A DNA stretch of 64,000 nucleotides from Anaeramoeba ignava (taxonomy: Eukaryota; Metamonada; Anaeramoebidae). Within the stretch, counting starts at the first letter, position 1, and every line of letters begins with the position of its first letter. A program made the translations under genes and the position numbers. The stretch lies in contig JAPDFW010000101.1 of assembly GCA_028826165.1 (NCBI GenBank), positions 124,001-188,000 of the forward strand. The letters run 5' to 3'. Positions 1 to 9,429 of this stretch are shown piece after piece. The notes under the pieces are model-generated. The model saw nothing but the letters and a program-made list of their open reading frames with translations. It did no database searches and was not told where the DNA came from.

Positions 1-57
1 TTTATCTTTAAGCCAAGTACCAACTGAAAAAATAGCACCAATAATATCAGTTGCCAT
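1..57 (-). CDS. 5' end of an unidentified protein (partial)
   Basis: On the minus strand an ATG at 57 opens a frame that stays open to the window edge. It gives 19 residues beginning MATDIIGAIFSVGTWLKDK. The stretch is too short to recognise. The start is supported by a T-rich leader with CATTTTTT-like motifs on the minus strand just upstream, as seen at other genes here. It is divergent from the gene at 242. Confidence 0.55.
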   Translation of the reverse strand, partial: MATDIIGAIFSVGTWLKDK

Positions 58-241
58 TAATAAAAAAAATATTGAAATGAAAAATAAAAAAATGAAATTT
101 TGTTTTTTTTTGCTTTTTAAATTTAAATTTAAAATTAAAAATTAAAATTAAAAAAGTGGAATTTAAAAGCAATTTTCATTTTTTTCATTTTTTTCATTTT
201 TTTCATTTTTCATTTTTTTCATTTTATTTATTTTTTATTAA
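58..241. promoter_or_regulatory. Divergent intergenic promoter region
   Basis: This 184-bp spacer lies between two divergent start codons. The right part (about 176-235) is a run of CATTTTTT repeats directly before the plus-strand ATG. The left part carries the same kind of motif on the minus strand. A short AAATTTAAA-type palindromic stretch lies in the middle. A bidirectional promoter is inferred from position and from the motif recurring at other genes. Confidence 0.5.
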
Positions 242-2233
242 ATGAGAAAAATAAGTCAAACTCCTCAAAAAAAAATAACTTCACAAGATCAACAACATAT
301 TTTAATTTCTCCACAAAAAAATACACAATCAAGAATATTTCAAACACCAAGAAAAAAATCAGAAAGAATTTCAAATAAAAAACCAATTTTACAACATAAA
401 AATATACTTGATATTGATGATATTGAATTTTCAACTCCAAAAAATTCACAGAATAATTCAAATGTTGAAGAAATTATTACAGATTTTGAAATATTAAATC
501 AACCTCAAAATTTAATTGAAATTGATCCTATTAATTCATTTAATTTCCCTATAAATTTAAGAAAACAAGAAGTCAATTATTTAAATGACAAAAATGAAAA
601 TCAATCAAATTTTTATCATCTTCCTACTCAATTTAAACAAAGAAGTAGTTCTAAAAAAAAAGAAGAGAAAATTCAAAAATATAATTTGGAAAACAATAAT
701 TTTTCTCCAAAAAATTCTGGGAAGTATTTAGAGTATTGGAAATCATTAAATTCATATGAAGATACTGATGATTGTTTTATTTATCTTTTACGATTTGCAC
801 CTCCTATATTTAATTTAACTCCAACTTTATGCATTTATTATTCAAATGAAAATTTAAATCAAATTCAAATTCAAAATCAAAATCAAATTGAAAATTTAAA
901 TCAAAATCAAATTCAAAATCAAATTCAAAATCAAAATTTAAATTTAAATATTATAGATGCTCTTATTCCTAATGATATCATCTCAAATTTCAAAATAGGT
1001 GATATATGCAATGTTCCGAATTCTTGCTTCAGAACTTTCAATTTACATTTTGGTAAAAAACAAAGATATTTCTTGTTTGGAACTCAAAATATAACAAAAA
1101 TATCTTCTCAAACATTATCAAATATCAATGAATTTCAAACTAAATTTTCCAAAATTGAATCCTATTTTGCAAAAATAAACGAAAACAAAGAATCTTTTGA
1201 AAGAAATATAATTCCTGAATTTTTACAAACTTACAAACATTATCATCCAAATGATATTTCTCAAATTGAATTTCCTGATAATTCCCAAATTGAACAATTT
1301 AAATCACTTTCACAAGCATTCAAACAAACTCAAAATCAAGAATTTTCACTGAAAAAAACAATGGATGAAAACGATATAAATAACAATCAAACAGAAGAAG
1401 AATCTCGTTTAAATGCGATAAGATATATGAGTCTTTCAAATAATTCACTCACTTTTTTACTTATGAGATTCTTTAGAAATATTCAGCCAAATTTACACGC
1501 TTGTTTTATTCAAGATTTAACCGGTGGTTTTGGATTGATTTTTTTGGATCCTCAAAAAATTTCTTTATCAATCAATGAAAACGATGAAGGAAAAACATTT
1601 CGATGCTCAAATTTACAACTTTTCAAACCAAAATTATCGTCCAATTCGTTAAATTCTATCGTTAATTTAGTTCCATGTGGCGGAGTAATTACAACACTCA
1701 AATTTGGGTTTTTATCCCAACTTGATTTTTCACAAAAGAATTTCAACTGGAAAACTTCTTTTGAAAAAATTCCATTTTATTTACTTGACGAAATTGGAAA
1801 AAAATTCAAAAATTTATTTTACTCAAAGAGAATAAATGTTGTTGTAAAAGTTAAACAATTCCTTCAGGCGAAACAACAAAATTCTTCATTTTTTGGAATT
1901 GAAGTCACAGATTTTTCTCTTTTCCAAAAAAATTACACTGGACAAAAAATTCCGAATTTACAAATTTCAATTATGGATTTTGATAAATATAATTATTTCT
2001 GTTCTTTGTTTCAGATCAATTCATTGGTTTCAATTCGTAATTTGCTTTTTTTCCAAAATTCAAACTCGAACTTTATTTTGATTTCTGATGCTTTAACTTC
2101 ATTTGAAGAAGTTCAAATTTATTCAACTGATGATCTAACAATCCAAAATTCTTTTTTGGATCTTGAAATTAAAAATAATTTACCAAAAAGGAATATTTCA
2201 AATACATTATTTGTTTTACTTTCTAATATTTAA
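242..2233 (+). CDS. Unrecognised 663-aa protein, possible OB-fold
   Basis: I do not recognise this single-exon gene. The first ~60 residues are basic and contain several Ser/Thr-Pro sites (SQTPQKK, SPQKN, FQTPRKK), which would suit a phosphorylated nuclear protein. A Gln/Asn-rich stretch at about residues 200-235 is encoded by CAAAAT/CAAATT repeats. The middle (about 390-500) and the C-terminal third look globular. A beta-rich segment near residues 530-625, including FFGIEVTDFSL and a later FILISDALTSFEEV, loosely resembles an OB-fold. That last point is a guess from hydrophobic pattern only. The start is chosen because the T-rich leader ends right before this ATG. Confidence 0.75.
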   Translation: MRKISQTPQKKITSQDQQHILISPQKNTQSRIFQTPRKKSERISNKKPILQHKNILDIDDIEFSTPKNSQNNSNVEEIITDFEILNQPQNLIEIDPINSFNFPINLRKQEVNYLNDKNENQSNFYHLPTQFKQRSSSKKKEEKIQKYNLENNNFSPKNSGKYLEYWKSLNSYEDTDDCFIYLLRFAPPIFNLTPTLCIYYSNENLNQIQIQNQNQIENLNQNQIQNQIQNQNLNLNIIDALIPNDIISNFKIGDICNVPNSCFRTFNLHFGKKQRYFLFGTQNITKISSQTLSNINEFQTKFSKIESYFAKINENKESFERNIIPEFLQTYKHYHPNDISQIEFPDNSQIEQFKSLSQAFKQTQNQEFSLKKTMDENDINNNQTEEESRLNAIRYMSLSNNSLTFLLMRFFRNIQPNLHACFIQDLTGGFGLIFLDPQKISLSINENDEGKTFRCSNLQLFKPKLSSNSLNSIVNLVPCGGVITTLKFGFLSQLDFSQKNFNWKTSFEKIPFYLLDEIGKKFKNLFYSKRINVVVKVKQFLQAKQQNSSFFGIEVTDFSLFQKNYTGQKIPNLQISIMDFDKYNYFCSLFQINSLVSIRNLLFFQNSNSNFILISDALTSFEEVQIYSTDDLTIQNSFLDLEIKNNLPKRNISNTLFVLLSNI

Positions 2234-2363
2234 GAATAAGAATAAGAATAAGAATAAGAATAAAAAAAGCAAAAATTATAAATAAATTTGAGAAAAAAAA
2301 AATTTTCTTTTCATTTTTTTCATTTTTGAAATAATTTGATCAAAAAAAAAACACAATTAAAAA

Positions 2364-2840
2364 ATGATTGAATGGATTTTAGTTATTTTACTTTTTTTAA
2401 TGGTTATTGGAAGTACTCAATTTTTTTTGGTTCAAATGAAAGCAACAATTAAAGAATGGCTTATTTTTAATGCTTGTGCTCCTTCAATTTTCTTATGGAT
2501 TTTAGGAGTTTTTATTGAAAAAATTTTTCACCTTCGATTTCTTATGCATTCAGCAATTATTCCTTTAACTTTTTTTGGAACTCAAGGTTTATTTATATTT
2601 CCTTGGAAAGGAATGGATATTATTCCTCAAATAAGTCATATTTTTATGACTTTAGCTTCTATTTTGACTGTTTTTCAAACTTTTGTTTTGAATGATTTTA
2701 AACAAGCTACTATTGGTTTTCTTTTTGGTTTGTTAACTTTTCCTTTTATTTCAATTCAACAAAATTATTGTGCAAGAAATCCGGAAAAATTAAAGAAAAT
2801 GCTTGGTTTATCATTTGGAGAAGAAAAAAAGGAGAAATGA
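2364..2840 (+). CDS. Small polytopic membrane protein, 158 aa
   Basis: A short hydrophobic protein with about four predicted membrane segments at roughly residues 3-23, 33-52, 60-80 and 88-135 (the last may be two helices). It ends in a charged tail, GEEKKEK. The N-terminus lacks a cleavable-signal look, so the first helix is probably retained. Family not recognised; the size and helix count resemble small ER membrane proteins, but no diagnostic motif is visible. It follows the 663-aa gene by 130 bp on the same strand and runs straight into an AAAATT array. Confidence 0.7.
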   Translation: MIEWILVILLFLMVIGSTQFFLVQMKATIKEWLIFNACAPSIFLWILGVFIEKIFHLRFLMHSAIIPLTFFGTQGLFIFPWKGMDIIPQISHIFMTLASILTVFQTFVLNDFKQATIGFLFGLLTFPFISIQQNYCARNPEKLKKMLGLSFGEEKKEK

Positions 2841-3780
2841 ATTAAAATTAAAATCAAAATTAAAATTAAAATTAAAATTCATTTACAAAATTAAAATCAA
2901 AATTCCAATTAAAATTAAAATTAAAATTAAAATTAAAATTAAAATTAAAATTAAAATTAAAATTAAAATCAAAATTAAAATTAAAATTAAAATTAAAATT
3001 AAAATTCAAAATTAAAATCAAAATTAAAATTAAAATCAAAATTAAAATTAAAATCAAAATTAAAATTAAAATTAAAAATTAAAATTAAAAATAAAATTAA
3101 AATTTAAAATTAAAAATTAAAATTAAAATTAAAATTTAAAATTTAAAATTAAAATTAAAATTAAAATCAAAATTAAAATTAAAATTAAAAATTAAAAATT
3201 AAAAATTAAAATTAAAATTAAAAATAAAATCAAAATTAAAATCAAAATTAAAATTAAAATTAAAATCAAAAATTAAAATTAAAAATTAAAAATTAAAATT
3301 AAAATCAAAATTCCAATTAAAAATTAAAATTAAAATTAAAATTAAAAATTAAAATTAAAATTAAAATTAAAATTAAAATTAAAATTAAAATTAAAATCAA
3401 AAATTAAAAATTAAAATTAAAAATCAAAATTAAAATTAAAATTAAAATCAAAATTAAAATCAAAAATTAAAATTAAAATTAAAAATCAAAATTAAAAATT
3501 CATTTATAAAATTAAAATTAAAATTAAAATTAAAATTAAAATTAAAATTAAAATTAAAATTAAAATTAAAATTAAAATTAAAATTAAAAATTAAAATTAA
3601 AATTAAAATCAAAATCAAATCAAAATTCATTTATAAAATTAAAATTAAAATTAAAATTAAAATTAAAATTAAAATTAAAATTCATTTATAAAATTAAAAT
3701 CAAAATTAAAATTAAAATTAAAATTAAAATTAAAATTAAAATTAAAATTAAAATTAAAATTAAAATTAAAATTAAAAATT
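2841..3780 (+). repeat. AAAATT hexanucleotide array
   Basis: About 940 bp of degenerate AAAATT with AAAATC variants. It is broken several times by the phrase ATTCATTTATAAAATT, which recurs in the arrays beside the other RCC1-BTB copies. No gene is seen. Open frames on both strands here are only repeat translations (KIKIKI, NFNFNF). Confidence 0.95.
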
Positions 3781-3816
3781 TTCTTTTCATTTTTTCATTT
3801 TTTTCTTTTTTTTAAA
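3781..3816 (+). promoter_or_regulatory. T-rich CATTTTT leader before ATG
   Basis: A TTTTCATTTTTTCATTTTTT-type tract ends four bases before the start codon of the RCC1-BTB gene. The same leader precedes the paralogues at 6336 and 62970. Confidence 0.55.
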
Positions 3817-5592
3817 ATGAATGAAATTATATTTTTTGGTCAAAATTATGCTCCAAAACTTTTCAAAAATGAAACAAATAAAATAAGAAAACCAATTCAA
3901 TTTAAATTTGAAAATGAAAATGAAAATCAAATTAAACAAATTTCATCAGGTTATTTTGGAATAATTTTCCTTTTCAAAAACGGAAAAGCAATAGAATATT
4001 TAAATGAAAAAGATTCAAATCCAAATCCTTCAGAAATCCAAATTGAAAATATTCAAAAAGTAACTGTTGGTGCTCATAATGAAGCTATTTTAACAATAGA
4101 AGGAAATGTATTTGCCAAAGGAGAAGATATTAATCCAAATAATCCAAAAGAATTTATCAATATTTCATCATTAATTGAAGATACAAATGATAGAATAATT
4201 CAAGATGTTGTTTCTGGATACAATTCAATTTACTTATTAACTTCAAATCATAATGTTTATGGAATTGGTTCAAATGAATATGGTCAACTTGGTTTTGATT
4301 CTGAAACACTTAAAGAAACACAAAAACCAATTTTAATAATGAAAAATATTTCTAAAATATTTTCAGGAAATTCTTCACTTCATGCTTTTCTTTTAAATTC
4401 AAATCAAGAATTATTTGGATGTGGTTGGAATGATTATGGTAAACTTGGATTAGGAGAATCAAGAAAAGAAATAATAGTGAAAAAAGTAACCCAAATCCAA
4501 AATATTCCAAAAGGCAAAATACTTGATATTCAATGTGGATATACTCATTCAATAATGTTGATTGAAGATGAAAATGAAAATGAAAAAGAAAATCCAAAAA
4601 GAAAACTTTATTCATGTGGGCATTGGAAATATAACGGATTTGGCAAAAATGAATTTGATGATACTTATGAATTTACTGAAATCAAATCATCTTTATTTGA
4701 AAATGATGATGATATTCTTGATTTCTCTGTTGGATATGTTCATACTTTGATTTTAACTTCCAATTCAAAATTAATTGGATTTGGGCATAATGGATTTGGT
4801 GAATTAGGAACTGGAGATACAGAAGATCAATCAATTCCAATTCAAATTGAACTTCCTAAATTAAGATTTAATGAAGAAATTTCTAATTATCATGTTTTTT
4901 GTGGATATAATAGTACAATCATTTATTTTTCTTCTCCTTTTTCCAATCTTGAAGAAGATTTGATAAAACTATTTAGAAGAAAAGAATTTTGCAATATTTC
5001 ATTTAAAACCGAAAATGGAGAAATAATTGAAGCTCATAAATTAATATTGAAATATAGATTAAAAGATGAAAATCAAATTGAAAAACTTCAAGAAATTATT
5101 TCAAATAAATCAATTAAAGAATCGAATCAAATATTTGAAATGATTTATTCAAATAATTCCAAAATAAATCCAAAATTATATTCTGAAATTAAAGAAATTA
5201 TAAATTTAAATGAAAAAATTGAAGAAACAATTAAAAGAATTTATTTAAATGAAAATGAAAATGAAAAAGATTTTATAATTGAAAGAAAAGAAAAACAATA
5301 TAAATTTCCAAAATTAATATTAATAATGAGAAGTGAATTATATCGAGGAATGTTTTTATCTGTAACAGAAGATACTTCTAATAAAGTTACAGATTATAGT
5401 GAATTAAGTAATAAATCATTCCAAATATTTGAATATTGGATTTATTCAAATCAAATTAAAGAAGGAATTCAAATTACACAAGAAATCATTAATGAAATTA
5501 AAATTGGAATTGATTATTTTCAATTAAATCAAACAAATCCAAATTTATTTGATTTATTAATTAACAAATTTAATAATCAAAATCAAAATTAA
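3817..5592 (+). CDS. RCC1-repeat / BTB protein, copy 1 (intact)
   Basis: A 591-aa protein with an N-terminal RCC1 beta-propeller and a C-terminal BTB-like part. RCC1 blades are marked by GIGSNEYGQLGFDS, FGCGWNDYGKLGLG, SCGHWKYNGFGK and GFGHNGFGELGTGD at about residues 150-345. After residue 380, FCNISFKTENGEIIEAHKLIL is a BTB-type opening. A second BTB-like segment, including FPKLILIMRSELYRGMF, lies near residues 495-515. Such proteins often act as adaptors for cullin-3 ligases or in small-GTPase signalling, but no activity is shown here. Glu/Asn repeats (GAAAAT units) interrupt the propeller. This is the only uninterrupted copy of three; the others are at 6336 and 62970. Confidence 0.9.
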   Translation: MNEIIFFGQNYAPKLFKNETNKIRKPIQFKFENENENQIKQISSGYFGIIFLFKNGKAIEYLNEKDSNPNPSEIQIENIQKVTVGAHNEAILTIEGNVFAKGEDINPNNPKEFINISSLIEDTNDRIIQDVVSGYNSIYLLTSNHNVYGIGSNEYGQLGFDSETLKETQKPILIMKNISKIFSGNSSLHAFLLNSNQELFGCGWNDYGKLGLGESRKEIIVKKVTQIQNIPKGKILDIQCGYTHSIMLIEDENENEKENPKRKLYSCGHWKYNGFGKNEFDDTYEFTEIKSSLFENDDDILDFSVGYVHTLILTSNSKLIGFGHNGFGELGTGDTEDQSIPIQIELPKLRFNEEISNYHVFCGYNSTIIYFSSPFSNLEEDLIKLFRRKEFCNISFKTENGEIIEAHKLILKYRLKDENQIEKLQEIISNKSIKESNQIFEMIYSNNSKINPKLYSEIKEIINLNEKIEETIKRIYLNENENEKDFIIERKEKQYKFPKLILIMRSELYRGMFLSVTEDTSNKVTDYSELSNKSFQIFEYWIYSNQIKEGIQITQEIINEIKIGIDYFQLNQTNPNLFDLLINKFNNQNQN

Positions 5593-6305
5593 AATTCAAA
5601 TTAAAATTAAAATTAAAATTAAAATTCATTTATAAAATTAAAATTAAAATTAAAATTAAAATTAAAATCAAAATTAAAATCAAAATTAAAATTAAAATTA
5701 AAATTAGAATTAAAATCAAAATCAAAATTAAAATTAAAATCAAAATTAAAATTAAAATTAAAATTAAAATTAAAATTAAAATTAAAATTAAAATTAAAAT
5801 TAAAATTAAAATTAAAATTAAAATTAAAATTAAATTAAAATTAAAATTAAAATTAAAATTAAAATTAAAATCAAAATTAAAAATTAAAATAAAATTAAAT
5901 TAAAATTAAAATTAAAATTAAAATTAAAATTAAAATTAAAATTAAAATTAAAATTAAATTTAAAATTAAATTTAAAATTAAAATTAAAATCAAAATTAAA
6001 ATTAAAATTAAAATTAAAATTAAAATTAAAATTAAAATTAAAATTAAAATTAAAATTAAAATTAAAATTAAAATTAAAATTAAAATTAAAATTAAAATTA
6101 AAATTAAAATTAAAATTAAAATTAAAATTAAAATTAAAATCAAAATTAAAATTAAAATTAAAATTCATTTATAAAATTAAAATTAAAATTAAAATTAAAA
6201 TTAAAATTCATTTATAAAATTAAAATTAAAATTAAAATTAAAATTAAAATTCATTTATAAAATTAAAATTAAAATTAAAATTAAAATTAAAATTAAAATT
6301 AAAAT
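5593..6305 (+). repeat. AAAATT hexanucleotide array between RCC1-BTB copies
   Basis: About 710 bp of AAAATT with a few AAAATC variants. It carries the ATTCATTTATAAAATT phrase near the left end and three times at the right end. The array type matches the one upstream of copy 1, which suggests that gene and flanking array duplicated together. No gene is seen. Confidence 0.95.
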
Positions 6306-6335
6306 TCATTTTTTCATTTTTTTCTTTTTTCAAAA

Positions 6336-8127
6336 ATGAATGAAATTATATTTTTTGGTCAAAATTATGCTCCAAAACTTTTCAAAAATGAAACAAATAA
6401 AATAATAAAACCAATTCAATTTAAATTTGAAAATGAAAATGAAAATGAAAATGAAAAACAAATTAAACAAATTTCAACAGGTGATTATTCAATAATTTTC
6501 CTTTTTAAAAATGGAAAAGCAATAGAATATTTAAAAGAAAATGAATTAAATCAAAATCCTTCAAAAATCCAAATTGAAAATATTCAAAAAGTAACTGTTG
6601 GTTTTCAAAATGAAGCTATTTTAACAATAGAAGGAAATGTATTTGCCAAAGGATATGATATTAATCCAGATAATACAAAAGAATTTATCAATATTTCATC
6701 ATTAATTGAAGATACAAACGATAGAATAATTGAAGATATTGTTTCTGGATCTAAATCAATTTACTTATTAACCTCAAATCAAAATGCTTATGGAATTGGT
6801 TCAAATCAACATGGTCAACTTGGTTTTGATTCTGAAACACTTAAAGAAACAGAAAAACCAATTTTAATGATGAAAAATGTTTCTAAAATATTTTCAGGAA
6901 ATAATTCGGCTCATGTTTTTCTTTTAAATTCAAATCAAGAATTATTTGGATGCGGATTAAATGCATCTGGTCAACTTGGATTAGGAGAATCAAGAAGAAA
7001 AGAAATAAAAATCCAAAAATTAACCAAAATCCAAAATATTCCAAAAGATAAAATAATTGATATTCAATGTGAATATATTCATTCAATAATGTTGATTGAA
7101 AATGAAAATGAAAATGAAAATCCAAAAAGAAAACTTTATTCAACTGGATATTATCAATATAATGGACTTGGCAAAAATAGAGAAAATACTTATGAATTTA
7201 CTGAAATCAAATCATCTTTATTTGAAAATGATGATATTCTTGATTTTTCTGTTGGGAATAAACATACTTTGATTTTAACTTCAAATTCAAAACTGATTGG
7301 ATTTGGAGATAATTTTTATGGTCAATTAGGAACTGTAGATATAGAATATCAAACAATTCCAATTCAAATTGAACTTCCTAAATTAAGATTTAATGAAAAT
7401 ATTTCTAATTATCATATTTCTTGTGGTTCTTATCATTCATTTCTTTATTATTCTCCTTTCCTTTCTTCTTTTTCCAATCTTGAAGAAGATTTGATAAAAT
7501 TATTTAGAAGAAAAGAATTTTGTGATATTTCATTTAAAACCAAAAATGGAGAAATAATAGAAGCTCATAAATTAATATTGAAATATAGATTAAATCAAAT
7601 TGAAAATGAAATTGAAAAACTTCAAGAAATTATTTCAAAAAAATCAATTAAAGAATCAAATCAAATATTTGAAATGATTTATTCAAATAATTCCAAAATA
7701 AATCCAAAATTATATTCAGAAATTAAAGAAATTATAAATTCAAATGAAAAATCAGAAGAAACAATGAAAAGAATTTATTTAAATGAAAATGAAAATGAAA
7801 ATGAAAATGATTTTATAATTGAAAGAAAAGAAAAACAATATAAATTTCCAAAATTAATATTAATAATGAGAAGTGAATTATATCGAGGAATGTTTTTATC
7901 TGTAACAAAATGATAAATCAAATAGAGTTACAGATTATAGTGAATTAAGTAATAAATCATTTCAAATATTAGAATATTGGATTTATTCAAATCAAATCAA
8001 AGATGAAATTCAAATTAATAAAGAAATTATTGATGAAATTCAAATTGGAATTGATTATTTTCAATTAAATCAAACAAATCCAAATTTATTAGATTTATTA
8101 ATTAACAAATTTAATAATCAAAATTAA
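6336..8127 (+). pseudogene. RCC1-repeat / BTB protein, copy 2, frameshifted
   Basis: Strongly similar to copy 1 along its whole length, with RCC1 blades such as GIGSNQHGQLGFDS, GCGLNASGQLGLGES and GFGDNFYGQLGT, then the BTB-like part. The frame ends early at 7913, after 525 residues, right after the motif SELYRGMFLSVT. At that point the sequence has an extra A in the run at 7907-7910 compared with copy 1. In the next frame the homologous C-terminus (VTDYSELSNKSFQI and so on) continues to a stop at 8125-8127. It is either a recent pseudogene, a sequencing error in a homopolymer, or less likely a functional truncation lacking the last ~70 residues. Confidence 0.8.
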
Positions 8128-8395
8128 AATTAAAATCAAAATTAAAATTAAAATTAAAATCAAAATTAAAATTAAAATTAAAATTAAAATTAAAATTAAA
8201 ATTAAAATTAAAATTAAAATTAAAATTAAAATTAAAATTAAAATTAAAATTAAAATCAAAATTAAAATTAAAATCAAAATTAAAATTAAAATCAAAATTA
8301 AAATCAAAATTCATTTATAAAATTAAAATCAAAATTAAAATTAAAATCAAAATTAAAATTAATTTATAAAATTAAAATTAAAATTCCGTTTTTGT
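8128..8395 (+). repeat. AAAATT/AAAATC hexanucleotide array
   Basis: Spacer between the convergent copy-2 RCC1-BTB gene and the GH114 gene, made of AAAATT with AAAATC variants and one ATTCATTTATAAAATT phrase. No gene is seen. Confidence 0.93.
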
Positions 8396-8418
8396 TCCAC
8401 TTTTTTTTTTTTTGAAAA

Positions 8419-9285
8419 TCAAAACAAATTAAAAAATAAAAGGAAGCAAACCAAAACAAAATTGAAAACAAAAACAGAAGCAAAAGAAGTAGTAGGACAA
8501 GGCCAAAATTGACCATCTAAATCCTGGTCTTGAGGAAAAAACAAAAGACCCATTTGATTTTGCTGAGCAAAAGTGCATTCATTCAAATCAATATCTTGAC
8601 CTAGATATTCAGCATCAAAAACAGCTTTTCCGTCTTGAAGAAAACCGAAAAAGTAGTCGCACTCATCCCAAACAAAACAAGATTCAACAACAGCAAAATC
8701 GAACCAATTTCTGACTTGAGTTGTATTTGAAACTGAAGCACAATTTTTCAGACCCCTTAATAAACCTCTTGAGTTTGCCTGTTGAGAAATAAAAGAAAGA
8801 TAATCCAAAGCGGTTGACGAGTTCAAATAAAAGCCAGTTAGTTGGTAAGGATTGCTAGCAAAACCAGCATCAACATTATCGCAATCGATTCCATCAAATC
8901 CTTTTGAAACTGCAAGATCCATTCTTTGGGTCATAATAGTTCTCACTTCGGAATTGGTCGTATCAAGCCATTTTTCACCTGCCCAACCGCTTAGTTTATT
9001 TCCTATTGCTTCCGTTGGAAAATCTCCTGCATCCGGTCGCCAGTTTTCCCAACTTCCGCATGACATGTATGCTATTACTATTCTTCCTTCGTTTTTTAAT
9101 TCAGCGACTGTTGTTGAATTTGTGTCAAAAAGATCGATATCGTAAAATTTTGCTTCTTCTAATGTTAAATCTCTTCTTACTTCTCCATCTAATTGTAATA
9201 ACCAACTAGTTCCTTTTGCTACTCCGTTTGTTTCTTTACTTTTGAGTGTAAGTAGAAATATTATTAGTAAAATTGTATATTTCAT
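8419..9285 (-). CDS. Secreted GH114-type glycosidase (endo-alpha-1,4-polygalactosaminidase family)
   Basis: A 288-aa protein with a hydrophobic signal peptide (MKYTILLIIFLLTLKS) followed by a compact (beta/alpha)-barrel domain typical of glycoside hydrolase family 114. Visible family marks are the GTSWLLQLDG opening, the YDIDLFDTN strand, VIAYMSCGSWENWRPDAGDF, and the core motif GFDGIDCDNVDAG, which holds likely catalytic acids. A hydrophobic tail (about residues 265-288) after a small-residue stretch suggests GPI anchoring or a C-terminal membrane segment. Such enzymes cleave galactosamine polymers in biofilms and cell walls. The gene has no introns, no Asn/Gln tracts and visibly less A/T-biased codons than its neighbours, so lateral acquisition is possible. 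It is convergent with the RCC1-BTB copy. Confidence 0.85.
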   Translation of the reverse strand: MKYTILLIIFLLTLKSKETNGVAKGTSWLLQLDGEVRRDLTLEEAKFYDIDLFDTNSTTVAELKNEGRIVIAYMSCGSWENWRPDAGDFPTEAIGNKLSGWAGEKWLDTTNSEVRTIMTQRMDLAVSKGFDGIDCDNVDAGFASNPYQLTGFYLNSSTALDYLSFISQQANSRGLLRGLKNCASVSNTTQVRNWFDFAVVESCFVWDECDYFFGFLQDGKAVFDAEYLGQDIDLNECTFAQQNQMGLLFFPQDQDLDGQFWPCPTTSFASVFVFNFVLVCFLLFFNLF

Positions 9286-9429
9286 TAAACGTAAACAAAT
9301 GATTTTTAATTTAAAAAAAAAATGAAAAATGTTTTTCTCCTTTTTTTTTTTTTTTTTTTTTTAATAAATTTTCATCAAGTTTTTGAAAATAATTCTCTTT
9401 AACATTTTTATTTCTTTTTCAATAATTTA

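Noticed and set aside
5884-6168. Minus-strand frames of 80-94 codons (NFNFNF, ILILIL) in the AAAATT arrays, and similar ones at 2872-3057 and 8098-8314
   Set aside because: They are pure translations of hexanucleotide repeats with no start context or non-repeat sequence.
8852-9209. Plus-strand frames overlapping the GH114 gene
   Set aside because: Antisense shadows of a clearly recognisable enzyme.
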